64,000 bases of DNA from Clostridium sp. OF09-36 (GTDB taxonomy: Bacteria; Bacillota; Clostridia; Lachnospirales; Lachnospiraceae), in NCBI RefSeq assembly GCF_003481985.1, contig NZ_QUMD01000008.1, positions 96,103 through 160,102 of the forward strand, in the 5' to 3' direction. The notes below the pieces were generated by a model. That model saw only the letters and a program-made list of their open reading frames with translations, was not told where the DNA came from and ran no database searches. This document shows positions 47,578 to 56,407 of this stretch, one piece after another. Position numbers and translations under genes: made by a program. The stretch's first letter is position 1. The number at the start of each line of letters is the position of its first letter.

Positions 47578-48477
47578 ATGACATCTAATTTCGAATACTA
47601 TAAAATTTTTTACTATGTCGCAAAATACGGCAACTTAACCCGCGCCGCCGCTGCTTTAAACACCAGCCAGCCTGCCGTAACCCGCGTCATCCACAAGCTG
47701 GAAGCAGACCTTGGCTGCCGTCTCTTTATCCGCAGCAAATCCGGAATGGAACTGACCGCCGAGGGAAGCCGCTTCTTTGAATACGTCTCCGCCGGATGCC
47801 TGCAGTTTTTCCGCGCCGAAAGCCACTTAAGTGATCTGCTGCAGCTGGAGAATGGCAGCATCTCCATCAGCGCCACAGAAACCGCCCTCCACTCCTGGCT
47901 TTTTGAAGCTATGGAAAATTTCCATGAGGAATATCCTGGTGTCCACTTCCAGATCTTAAATCACAGCACCCAGGATTCCATTCAGGCTGTGCGGGACGGC
48001 AAGGTGGATTTTGCCGTGGTTTCTTCTCTCCCGCTCCATATTTCCGAACCTCTGCGCATGAAAAAGCTGCACACCTACCGCGACATTCTCATCAGTGGAA
48101 AACGCTTCTCGGAACTGAAAGGTCATCCGGTCTCTCTGCGCGAGCTGGCCTCTTACCCCTGGATCAGCCTGACCTCAGAATCCATCAGCCGTACTTTTTT
48201 AAACACTTACTTTGCGCAGTACGGACTCTCCTTCTCGCCCGACATGGAGCTGGCCACCACCGACCTGATCCTGCCCGCCGTGCGCCACAACTTAGGGATC
48301 GGCTTCATCCCCGAGGCCTTCGCCCACAGCGAACTCGCCGCCGGAAACATCTTCCAGATCCAGGTGCAGGAGCAGTTTCCGGAACGGAACATCCTGCTGA
48401 TCTCCGACTCCGAATATCCGCAAAGCGTAGCATCCAAGGCATTCCAGAAATTCGCGAAAGAAATAAGCCCCGTGTGA
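47578..48477 (+). CDS. LysR family transcriptional regulator
   Basis: The 299-residue protein has the N-terminal HTH (YGNLTRAAAALNTSQPAVTRVIHKLEADLGCRLFIR) and the two-lobed effector domain (ISATETALHSWLFEAMENFHEEYPGVHFQI...). It is intact and divergent from phosphoketolase, which it may control. Its last codons and stop lie within the terminator stem at 48466-48505. Confidence 0.92.
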   Translation: MTSNFEYYKIFYYVAKYGNLTRAAAALNTSQPAVTRVIHKLEADLGCRLFIRSKSGMELTAEGSRFFEYVSAGCLQFFRAESHLSDLLQLENGSISISATETALHSWLFEAMENFHEEYPGVHFQILNHSTQDSIQAVRDGKVDFAVVSSLPLHISEPLRMKKLHTYRDILISGKRFSELKGHPVSLRELASYPWISLTSESISRTFLNTYFAQYGLSFSPDMELATTDLILPAVRHNLGIGFIPEAFAHSELAAGNIFQIQVQEQFPERNILLISDSEYPQSVASKAFQKFAKEISPV

Positions 48478-48505
48478 ACTGCCATTCGGCAGTTCACACG
48501 GGGCT
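48466..48505. terminator. Bidirectional terminator, LysR / clpB
   Basis: A perfect 18-bp stem (48466-48483 with 48488-48505) and ATTC loop stand between convergent genes; the LysR stop codon (48475-48477) is in its left arm. It shares its core sequence with the pyrC terminator at 7826. Confidence 0.9.
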
Positions 48506-48524
48506 GTTAAGCCTGATAATATTG

Positions 48525-51116
48525 TTACTCTACATATGCGATCAGCTTCTCGCCCTTCTCATCGGTATCGATCACGATGGTCTGGCCTTCGCTGATGTTG
48601 CCTTCCAGGATGATCCTTGCAGCCAGCGTCTCTACATTCTTCTGCAGATAACGTCTCAGCGGACGTGCGCCGTATGCCGGGTCGTAACCGTGGTCGGTTA
48701 CAAAGCTCTTGGCATTGCCGGTCAGCTCTACCTTCAGCTCGCGGTCTTCCAGACGGCGGTTGACATCGGCTACCATCAGATCCACGATGTGGCTGATGTT
48801 ATCCTTTGTTAACGGCTTGAAGAGGATCGTCTCGTCCAGACGGTTCAAGAACTCCGGACGGAAGTGGGCACGCAGATCCTGCATGACCATAGCCTCAGCC
48901 TCCGGCTTGATATTGCCGTTTTCATCGATGCCATCCAGCAGATACTGGGAACCGATGTTGGAGGTCATGATCAGAATGGTGTTCTTGAAGTCCACGGTCT
49001 TGCCGGTGGAATCGGTGATACGGCCATCGTCCAATACCTGAAGCAGGACATTGAATACATCCGGATGTGCCTTCTCTACCTCATCGAAGAGAACAACAGA
49101 GTACGGTTTTCTGCGGACTGCCTCAGTCAGCTGGCCACCCTCATCGTAACCAACGTATCCCGGAGGTGCTCCGATCAGGCGGGCTACAGAGTGCTTCTCC
49201 ATGTACTCACTCATATCGATACGGACCATATTGTTCTCATCGTCGAACAGTGCCTCAGCCAGGGCTTTCGCAAGCTCGGTCTTGCCGACACCGGTCGGTC
49301 CAAGGAACAGGAAGGAACCGATCGGTTTGGTCGGATCCTTGATCCCGGCTTTGGAACGAAGGATGGCTTCGGTTACCTTTTCCACGCCTTCATCCTGGCC
49401 TACGACCCGTTTGTGCAGCACGGTATCCAGATGCAGGATCTTGCTGCGCTCGCTCTCGTTTAATTTATTTACCGGAATGCCGGTCCAGCGGGAGATGATC
49501 CGCGCAATCTCATCCTCAGTGACACTCTCATGCACCAGGCTCAGATCCTGATTCTTGACCTTTTCCTCCTCGGCTTCCAGTTCTTTCTGCAGCTGCGGCA
49601 GCTTGCCGTACTGCAATTCTGCTGCTTTATTTAAATCATACTGCTGCTGTGCAGTTGCGATATCGCGGTTTACCTGCTCGATCTCCTCACGCAATGCGGA
49701 CAGATGGGAAACGGAATTCTTCTCATTCTCCCACTGAGCCTTCTTGCTGGCGAATTCGTCGTGCAGCTCTGCCAGATTCTTCTGCAGGTCAGCCAGACGC
49801 TCCTGGCTCAAATGATCTGTCTCTTTCTTTAACGCAGTCTCCTCGATCTCCATCTGCATGATCTTTCTGGAAAGTTCATCCAGTTCGGTCGGCATGGAGT
49901 CAAGCTCGGTCTTGATCAGGGCGCAGGCCTCATCGACCAGGTCGATCGCCTTATCCGGCAGGAACCGGTCAGTGATGTAACGGTCAGAAAGCACGGCTGC
50001 TGCCACCAGGGCAGAGTCCGTGATCTTGACACCGTGGAACACTTCGTAACGCTCCTTGATACCACGCAGAATGGAAATGGTATCTTCTACGGTCGGCTGG
50101 TCTACCAGCACCGGCTGGAAACGACGTTCCAGGGCCGCATCTTTCTCAATGTATTTCCGGTATTCATCCAGTGTGGTCGCACCGATACAGTGCAGCTCGC
50201 CTCTGGCCAGCATCGGCTTTAAGAGGTTGCCCGCATCCATGGAGCCTTCGGTTTTACCGGCTCCCACAATGGTATGCAGCTCATCGATGAACAGAATGAT
50301 CTGTCCTTCGCTCTTTTTGACTTCTTCCAGGACCGCTTTTAAACGCTCCTCAAACTCGCCGCGATACTTCGCACCTGCGACCAGTGCGCCCATATCCAGC
50401 GCAAACAGCTTGCGGTTCTTTAAGCCTTCCGGAACATCGCCGCGGACAATACGCTGGGCCAGTCCCTCGACAACCGCCGTCTTACCAACACCAGGCTCAC
50501 CGATCAGGACCGGGTTGTTCTTGGTCTTTCGGGAAAGAATCTGGATTACGTTACGGATCTCGCTGTCACGGCCGATGACCGGGTCAAGCTTCTGGTCCTT
50601 CGCACGCTCTACCAGGTCGTAGCCATATTTTTCCAGGGTGTCATAGGTTGCTTCCGGATTGTCGCTGACAACTCTCTGGTTGCCGCGCACCGTAGACAGT
50701 GCCTGCAAAAAGGTGTCGCGGGTAATGCCATACTGACGGAACAGCTCCTTCATGGTGCGGTCCGCATACTTTAACATGGACAGGAAAATATGCTCTACAG
50801 AGACATACTCATCGCCCATGGCTTTGGATTCGTCCTCCGCATTGATGAGGACTTTATTTAAATCATTGCTGATGTAAACCTGGCTGGAACCGCTTACCTT
50901 CGGCAGTCCTGCCAGCTTCTGCTGTGCTTCATTGGTGATCAGCTCTTTGCTGATGCCCATCTTGGTTAACAATTTTAAAATGAGGCTGTCATCCAGTGTG
51001 AGCAGACTGTAGAACAGATGCTCCTGTTCGATCTGCTGATTGCCATATTCGTAAGCAAGCTTTTCACAATTCTGGACGGCTTCCATTGATTTCTGGGTAA
51101 ATTTGTTTATATTCAT
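48525..51116 (-). CDS. clpB: ATP-dependent disaggregase ClpB
   Basis: The 863-residue AAA+ chaperone has an N-domain (about 1-145), NBD1 with GEPGVGKTAVVEGLAQRI and IILFIDELHTIVGAG, a coiled-coil M-domain (about 400-520) that separates ClpB from ClpA/C, and NBD2 with GPTGVGKTELAKALAEALF. It rescues aggregated proteins with DnaK. Start follows GGAGGTG. The gene is single and preceded by a promoter overlapped by a CIRCE operator, so HrcA heat-shock control is expected. Confidence 0.97.
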   Translation of the reverse strand: MNINKFTQKSMEAVQNCEKLAYEYGNQQIEQEHLFYSLLTLDDSLILKLLTKMGISKELITNEAQQKLAGLPKVSGSSQVYISNDLNKVLINAEDESKAMGDEYVSVEHIFLSMLKYADRTMKELFRQYGITRDTFLQALSTVRGNQRVVSDNPEATYDTLEKYGYDLVERAKDQKLDPVIGRDSEIRNVIQILSRKTKNNPVLIGEPGVGKTAVVEGLAQRIVRGDVPEGLKNRKLFALDMGALVAGAKYRGEFEERLKAVLEEVKKSEGQIILFIDELHTIVGAGKTEGSMDAGNLLKPMLARGELHCIGATTLDEYRKYIEKDAALERRFQPVLVDQPTVEDTISILRGIKERYEVFHGVKITDSALVAAAVLSDRYITDRFLPDKAIDLVDEACALIKTELDSMPTELDELSRKIMQMEIEETALKKETDHLSQERLADLQKNLAELHDEFASKKAQWENEKNSVSHLSALREEIEQVNRDIATAQQQYDLNKAAELQYGKLPQLQKELEAEEEKVKNQDLSLVHESVTEDEIARIISRWTGIPVNKLNESERSKILHLDTVLHKRVVGQDEGVEKVTEAILRSKAGIKDPTKPIGSFLFLGPTGVGKTELAKALAEALFDDENNMVRIDMSEYMEKHSVARLIGAPPGYVGYDEGGQLTEAVRRKPYSVVLFDEVEKAHPDVFNVLLQVLDDGRITDSTGKTVDFKNTILIMTSNIGSQYLLDGIDENGNIKPEAEAMVMQDLRAHFRPEFLNRLDETILFKPLTKDNISHIVDLMVADVNRRLEDRELKVELTGNAKSFVTDHGYDPAYGARPLRRYLQKNVETLAARIILEGNISEGQTIVIDTDEKGEKLIAYVE

Positions 51117-51193
51117 AAATCACACCTCCATTCCTTTTAGTGCAACGTCATCTTTTATCTCATCTGTTATACTACTTCTATAACATTGACTGT

Positions 51194-51236
51194 ACTATAG
51201 CACATGTTGTTAGCACTGTCAATAGGTGAGTGCTAA
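51194..51236 (-). promoter_or_regulatory. clpB promoter with CIRCE (HrcA) operator
   Basis: TTAGCACTG (51210-51218), nine bases, GAGTGCTAA (51228-51236) matches the CIRCE consensus with one mismatch. Minus strand TTGACA (51217-51222), 17 nt, TATAGT (51194-51199) form a strong promoter whose -35 lies inside the CIRCE. Confidence 0.93.
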
Positions 51237-51342
51237 TTTTTTTGTGAAGAATTTGTGTTTCTCACAATGCCATCTTCTGCAACTGCAAAAAGAGCTGGTT
51301 TTTCATCTGGAGGAATCCAAAAAAGTGCTTTCCAGTTAATTT

Positions 51343-51864
51343 TTACCGGGATAACTTAGCAGGAATTTTCTTTATCATCCAGTTTCCTGCGTACCCGCAA
51401 ATGCAGCCCACAAGAACGCCTGCGAGCACATCCGTCGGATAATGCACATACAGATACAACCTGGAAAATGCGATCAGTACAGCCAGCACCAGTGCACCTT
51501 TCCAGATTTTTTTCTCCCCGGCAAAAAAGAGTGCCGACACGGCAGCGAAGGCTGCCGCCGTATGACCGGACGGAAAAGAATAATCTGCCGGTTTTGAGAC
51601 AAGAAGCTGAATCGACGGATTTGCTGTAAATGGGCGTGCCCTGCCTACCAACGGCTTCAAAATACCATTACATAAAACCATATCCAGTACCAGAGCCGCA
51701 AGCACCACCATACCGTACTTTCTTGTTTTGGGGATCAACAATAAAATACAGGTAAGGACAATCCAGATAATTCCCACATTTCCTATGCCTGTGATCAGAC
51801 ACATCAGCGAATCCCCAAGCGGTGTCCGAAAAGTCTGGATCCAGTCTAATATTCTTAATTCCAT
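51343..51864 (-). CDS. PAP2-family membrane phosphatase
   Basis: The 173-residue protein has about five membrane helices and the full phosphatase signature: KPLVGRARP, PSGHTAAAF and SRLYLYVHYPTDVLAG. Family members dephosphorylate lipid phosphates such as undecaprenyl pyrophosphate or phosphatidic acid at the membrane. Which substrate applies is not clear. GGAAGGG precedes the start. It is a single gene. Confidence 0.92.
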   Translation of the reverse strand: MELRILDWIQTFRTPLGDSLMCLITGIGNVGIIWIVLTCILLLIPKTRKYGMVVLAALVLDMVLCNGILKPLVGRARPFTANPSIQLLVSKPADYSFPSGHTAAAFAAVSALFFAGEKKIWKGALVLAVLIAFSRLYLYVHYPTDVLAGVLVGCICGYAGNWMIKKIPAKLSR

Positions 51865-52211
51865 AATATTGATTCACCCTTCCTTTGATTTCCGGCAGCA
51901 GCCCCAAACCTGTCCTGCCCGGAAAATCATTTTATCATTTCTATAGGATATCGAATCGTACCTATCATATAGTATCTCGATTTTACCAACCTATTTTTAA
52001 CAAAACAACGGTATTTTCTAAACAAATTCGAAACTCTGAAAATTTCATCGCAATACATGGACTCCCTTGTCCACATGCTCTGGCTGTCTTCTATTTCCTT
52101 GCATCTAATTGTTAACTAATTTTCAATTATAGGTTGACAATCATATCTCCCCGTGCTATTTTATTTCTCAAAGCCAATTTTTATTTACCATATCAAAGGA
52201 GATCCGATCTT
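51865..52211. other. Divergent intergenic region, PAP2 / bioB
   Basis: The 347-bp A/T-rich region carries the BirA-like operator and bioB promoter at its right end (52109-52162). The left part shows no further signals or coding potential. Confidence 0.6.
52109..52162 (+). promoter_or_regulatory. BirA-type operator overlapping the bioB promoter
   Basis: TTGTTAACT (52109-52117), 14 bases, GGTTGACAA (52132-52140) fit the BirA biotin operator. The right half contains the -35 TTGACA (52134-52139), followed after 17 nt by TATTTT (52157-52162), so repressor binding would block RNA polymerase. Confidence 0.85.
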
Positions 52212-53183
52212 ATGAGCACAACGCCTGATATTTCCACCGATCCACAGCTTTCCCGCGAGGAAGCGCTTGCCATCTTAAACACTCCGGATGGAGAACTTCC
52301 GGAACTCATCGCCCGTGCAGAGGTCCTGCGCAGAAAGTATAAAGGAAACCATGTAAGCATCCATATCCTGACCAATGCCCGCAGCGGAAACTGTTCCCAG
52401 GACTGCGCTTACTGTGCCCAGTCCTGCCGCTCCAAAGCTGAGATTGATAAATACAAATGGGTAGACGATGAGAAATTATATAAAGACAATGACTTTGTCA
52501 ACGAGAACCATCTGTCCCGCCACTGTATCGGCTTAAGCGGAATGAAATTCACCGACGCGGAAATCGAAGATCTGGCGAAACGGATCCGTAAAATGAAAGA
52601 AACCGGTACGCATCTGTGCTGTTCCATTGGTTTTCTGACCGAGCATCAGGCAAAAATTTTAAAAGAAGCCGGACTCGACCGCATCAACCACAATTTAAAC
52701 AGCAGCCGTTCCTATTATCCCAACATCTGCTCCACCCATACCTTTGAGCAGCGCGTGGCCAACATCAAAATGCTTCAGGAACTGGGATTTGAGATCTGCA
52801 GCGGCGGAATCATCGGCATGGGCGAGTCCAAAGAAGATGTTGTCGACATGCTTCTGGAACTCCGCGAGATCCAGCCGGAAGCACTCCCGATCAATTTCCT
52901 GCTTCCGATCCCGGGTACGCCGTTAGAGCACGCCGATATTTCTGGGCTCACAACGGAATACTGTCTGAAGGTGCTCTGCCTTGCCAGACTTCTGGTCCCG
53001 AAATCTGATATCCGCTGTGCTGCCGGACGGGAAGTTTATTTTAAGGGAAAAGAAAAAGACCTGCTCCGCGTGGTGGATTCCATTTTTGCCTCCGGTTACC
53101 TGACCGCGGGCGGGCAGGGAATCCAGGATACCATCCGGGCCATTGAGGAAGCCGGTTTCACTTACGAAATCGAATCCGCTTAA
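52212..53183 (+). CDS. bioB: Biotin synthase
   Basis: The 323-residue radical SAM enzyme inserts sulfur into dethiobiotin. The SAM cluster motif CSQDCAYCAQS lies near residue 60, and YNHNLNSSRSYYPNI-like (INHNLNSSRSYYPN), GGIIGMGES and LPINFLLPIPGTPL follow. AAGGAGA precedes the start at 52212. It heads a biotin operon with bioY, 22 bp downstream. No other bio synthesis genes are present, so dethiobiotin may be scavenged or made elsewhere. Confidence 0.96.
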   Translation: MSTTPDISTDPQLSREEALAILNTPDGELPELIARAEVLRRKYKGNHVSIHILTNARSGNCSQDCAYCAQSCRSKAEIDKYKWVDDEKLYKDNDFVNENHLSRHCIGLSGMKFTDAEIEDLAKRIRKMKETGTHLCCSIGFLTEHQAKILKEAGLDRINHNLNSSRSYYPNICSTHTFEQRVANIKMLQELGFEICSGGIIGMGESKEDVVDMLLELREIQPEALPINFLLPIPGTPLEHADISGLTTEYCLKVLCLARLLVPKSDIRCAAGREVYFKGKEKDLLRVVDSIFASGYLTAGGQGIQDTIRAIEEAGFTYEIESA

Positions 53184-53205
53184 CAAAAAACGAAAGGAGT
53201 TCACT

Positions 53206-53765
53206 ATGACAAACCAGACTACCGCCGGATCTTTCCGGAGAAGCAACACTTATGCCATGACTATGATAGCGCTTATGACCGCTGTCACCTGTATTCTCGC
53301 ACCGCTGTCCATCCCGATCGGCCGGTGCCGATCTCTCTTACTAATTTCGCCATCTATCTGTCTCTTTACCTGTTGGACTGGAAAAAAGGGACAATCAGTT
53401 ATTTCATTTATTTACTGCTCGGCTTTGCCGGACTTCCTGTCTTTTCCGGTTTTACCGGTGGCGTTGCCAAGCTCGCCGGACCAACCGGCGGTTACATAGT
53501 AGGCTTTATCCCGATGGCAATCATTGCCGGATTTGTGATTGACCACTGCAAAAAGCGCTGGGTTCAGCTGGTCGGCATGATCGTCGGCACCCTGGTCTGC
53601 TATGCACTCGGAACCGTATGGTTCTGCTTCCAGGCCAACTACACGGTATCGGCTGCCCTTGCAGTCTGCGTTATCCCATTTATCCCGGCTGACCTCATCA
53701 AGATGGTGCTTGCCATGAGTATCGGTCCGGAAATCCGCAAAAGACTGGGTTCTGTGGTTCAATAA
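53206..53765 (+). CDS. bioY: Biotin ECF transporter S component (frameshifted at ~53323)
   Basis: A six-helix membrane protein of 186 residues after repair. The first frame ends after APLSIPIG; the other continues PVPISLTNFAIYLSLYLLDWKKGT, then GGVAKLAGPTGGYIVGFIPMAII, the BioY signature, and LGTVWFCF. One base added to GGCCGGTG gives the conserved Gly-Pro-Val-Pro. It takes up biotin with an energy-coupling ATPase module encoded elsewhere. Cotranscribed with bioB under the BirA-like operator. Confidence 0.92.
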
Positions 53766-54118
53766 TAGCAACAACTGTAGTATAATGGATGTCATGAGTG
53801 TCTCCATGAGACAACGAATCGTAAAAACACAAAACCTTAAACAAGCGAGGAAAAAAACATGACATCCATCCGAGGTCTCCTGATCAGTCATATGATCTGG
53901 AAAAATATGAATCATAATGCGCCACATAAAAAGCATTCTGCCGCAAGACACCGCTGGCAGGATGCTATTTTCAATAAAGACCGCTTGCCAGAAGCCTACA
54001 CCTGGTCTGCAGAGACCACACCAGGCGGCACTGCCTTTCAACGCTTCGCCCGTTAACAGCGTTTTAAATATTATGGAAACAATAGCCGCATTATAGCACA
54101 TTTTTCGGAGGAGTTCTT
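53766..54118 (+). other. Intergenic region bioY / diguanylate cyclase
   Basis: The 353-bp stretch has a -10-like TATAAT (53781-53786), a small hairpin near 53800-53815 and a possible 65-codon reading frame (53859-54056). A terminator for bioY was not found. Confidence 0.4.
53859..54056 (+). CDS. Possible small basic protein, unrecognised
   Basis: A 65-residue frame begins MTSIRGLLISHMIWKNMNHN and is rich in His, Arg and Ala, with no membrane helix or known motif. GCGAGG lies about nine bases upstream and a TATAAT box about 70 bp upstream. Codon use is not distinctive. It may be chance. Confidence 0.3.
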   Translation: MTSIRGLLISHMIWKNMNHNAPHKKHSAARHRWQDAIFNKDRLPEAYTWSAETTPGGTAFQRFAR

Positions 54119-55252
54119 ATGAAACAAACATCATCAGCATCTTCAGACAGCATTGTCATGACACGTTCCCAGTTTGTCTCGGAACAGATAAAGAAACTGC
54201 AGAATTTTTTCACTGCCCTGCAAAGCATACTGATCGTGATCCTGATCGGACTTGTCAGCACCATGATGGTCCAGATCGGACAGATTCAGGGCACAGCCCG
54301 GGTCATCAACTATGCCGGACTGGTGCGCGGTGCGACCCAGCGTCTGGTCAAGCTCGAAATTACCGATGCCCCGAACAATAATCTGATCCAATATCTGGAC
54401 AATATTCTGACTGGTCTGAAATACGGCACCGGCGAATACGAGCTGGTGCGCATCCCGGACGATACCTACCAGCAGAAGCTGGATGAACAGGTTGCCTACT
54501 GGGAAAAGCTAAAACAGGAGATTCTTCTGGTCCGCGAAAACGGATATCTGAAAACCGATGTGGTTGGCATGAGTGAGACCTACTTCGACCTTGCCGACCA
54601 GACCGTAACCGCCGCTGAGGATTATTCCGAAATGCTGGCACGCCATATCCGGTCGATCGAATACATCTCCGCAGCCGATATGATCCTGCTTCTTGTGCTG
54701 ATTCTCCGCCAGTATATCACCGCAAGAAAAATCGCAAAAGCAAACAAAATTCTCCAGCAAAAGGCGTATCTTGACGTTCACACCGGCCTTCCTAACAAGA
54801 GCCGCTGCGAGGAGCTTTTGCAGGATTCCAGCTTTATCTCGGCAGAGGAACCCATCGGCTGCCTGGTTTTTGACCTGAATAACTTAAAAACCGTCAACGA
54901 TTCCCTGGGGCACTCTGCCGGAGATGCGCTGATCTCCAATTTCGCACGGATCCTTAGAAACACCATCCCATCCATGGATTTTGTGGGACGCTACGGCGGC
55001 GATGAATTTATGGCTGTGATCTACAACACCGATGAACCCCAGATCATGTCCCATCTGAAGGCATTAAAGGAAACGGTTGACCGCTTCAACCAGTATGGAA
55101 AGCACACGCCAATCAGCTATGCATTCGGCTGGGCAGTATCCACCGAGTACAAAGAATGCACGCTGCGGACGCTGTTCGACAAGGCAGATCACTACATGTA
55201 TCTGAATAAGCAGAAAAGTAAGATGGGGCGGGAATATAGCTCGGGGAAATAA
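54119..55252 (+). CDS. Membrane-bound GGDEF diguanylate cyclase
   Basis: The 377-residue protein has two membrane helices (about 36-55 and 187-207) enclosing a helical extracytoplasmic sensor resembling the PilJ/type IV methyl-accepting N-domain (YAGLVRGATQRLVKLEI). A cytoplasmic GGDEF domain (residues 225-372) has an intact active site GGDEF at 303-307 and the substrate block FDLNNLKTVNDSLGHSAGD. It should make cyclic di-GMP from two GTP. The usual RxxD inhibitory site just before it reads PSMD, so product inhibition may be lost. GGAGGAG precedes the start. Confidence 0.92.
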   Translation: MKQTSSASSDSIVMTRSQFVSEQIKKLQNFFTALQSILIVILIGLVSTMMVQIGQIQGTARVINYAGLVRGATQRLVKLEITDAPNNNLIQYLDNILTGLKYGTGEYELVRIPDDTYQQKLDEQVAYWEKLKQEILLVRENGYLKTDVVGMSETYFDLADQTVTAAEDYSEMLARHIRSIEYISAADMILLLVLILRQYITARKIAKANKILQQKAYLDVHTGLPNKSRCEELLQDSSFISAEEPIGCLVFDLNNLKTVNDSLGHSAGDALISNFARILRNTIPSMDFVGRYGGDEFMAVIYNTDEPQIMSHLKALKETVDRFNQYGKHTPISYAFGWAVSTEYKECTLRTLFDKADHYMYLNKQKSKMGREYSSGK

Positions 55253-55255
55253 TTG

Positions 55256-56245
55256 TTATTTTCTCCGGTTCTGCCAGCAGATCTGCTCACCCTGCACAAG
55301 CGGATACCGTGCGAGTTCTGCCCCATCCAGATTCTCCGCATGCATGTCCACGCCTGTAATCTGGTGATTTTCGTAGGTAGTGTAGTAGTAGATTCCCTTG
55401 TCTGCATTGCAACAGGAAGTATAAATCGTGATCTCATACTTTTCGCCGCCTACATCACAACAGCCTCTCTGCTGCTCTACGGAGTGCAGGATATGGAAGA
55501 ACTGGCTCACGCTTGCGCTTTCAGAGTCTTTCGATAAAGAATTTGCACGGACATAAGCAGCCCGTATAAAGCGGGATGCAGAAGATAGATCGCCCGGCAG
55601 CCCCAATGCACCCATACCGCGACTGTAGGCCGTAAGGTCAAGACCCGGTGCGAAGGTGTTTTCCGGCTGCCTCGGGGACAGACCGCGGTAATCATTTAAG
55701 CGGAACATCTGCTGCGGAAACGGCGGGTTGTTTGTGAGGACTCCGGCCGGATTATCATAAATATGAAGTCCGTCTGCCACGGCTTCCACTACGATGGTTT
55801 CTTCCCGGTCCGCGATCATCCAGTGGAGCTGGGAAACCGGATATTTTTCATTGAATGGCGTATTCGTGATCTGGATTTTTGAAAGCAGCGCACGCACCTC
55901 TTTCACAGTTGCGCACTGTCCCAACAGCCACAGCGGCAGTTCAAACTGCGCAACATTTTCTTTTGTTCCATCGGTTACGGGTTCTCCGTACACAGCGTTT
56001 CCCACAAAGTTCAGACCGGCCATGCCGAGCCCTTTTTCATTTACCGCATCGTAATAAAGCGGATAGTTATCCGCAATATGTGCCATGCCGATCATGGCAT
56101 AATGATGCTCCATCTCACCAAGGAAACGGAAATGGAACGGATAATTCCGGGGTGTGACTGTAACCTCCTCCCCGTACGGAAATTCGTAATCCAGATTCCG
56201 TCCAAAATAAAAGTCTTTTGTTTTATAGACTGCTGCTGTACACAT
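55256..56245 (-). CDS. Choloylglycine hydrolase family enzyme, likely bile salt hydrolase
   Basis: The 329-residue Ntn-hydrolase exposes Cys2 after removal of Met (MCTAAVYKTKDFYFGRNLDYE). The catalytic set is complete: Cys2, Arg16, Asp19, Asn79 (GLNF), Asn172 (TNNPPF) and Arg225 (SRFIRAAY). It has no signal peptide, so it is cytoplasmic. The family deconjugates glycine or taurine bile acids, or cleaves penicillin V or acyl-homoserine lactones; the Asn79 motif and gut-type gene set favour bile salts. GGAGG precedes the start. Confidence 0.88.
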   Translation of the reverse strand: MCTAAVYKTKDFYFGRNLDYEFPYGEEVTVTPRNYPFHFRFLGEMEHHYAMIGMAHIADNYPLYYDAVNEKGLGMAGLNFVGNAVYGEPVTDGTKENVAQFELPLWLLGQCATVKEVRALLSKIQITNTPFNEKYPVSQLHWMIADREETIVVEAVADGLHIYDNPAGVLTNNPPFPQQMFRLNDYRGLSPRQPENTFAPGLDLTAYSRGMGALGLPGDLSSASRFIRAAYVRANSLSKDSESASVSQFFHILHSVEQQRGCCDVGGEKYEITIYTSCCNADKGIYYYTTYENHQITGVDMHAENLDGAELARYPLVQGEQICWQNRRK

Positions 56246-56407
56246 CGCGGTTCCTCCTTCTTTATCATTCCATATATTTCCAGCATTTTAACACCATTAT
56301 AATGCAATTTTGTTGTTTAAACAACATTCAAATGCAGCCATATCTATTATACTCTAACCATGTTGTTACGTTACTGATATTATTTGTATTGTAAGGAGGA
56401 AATATTT

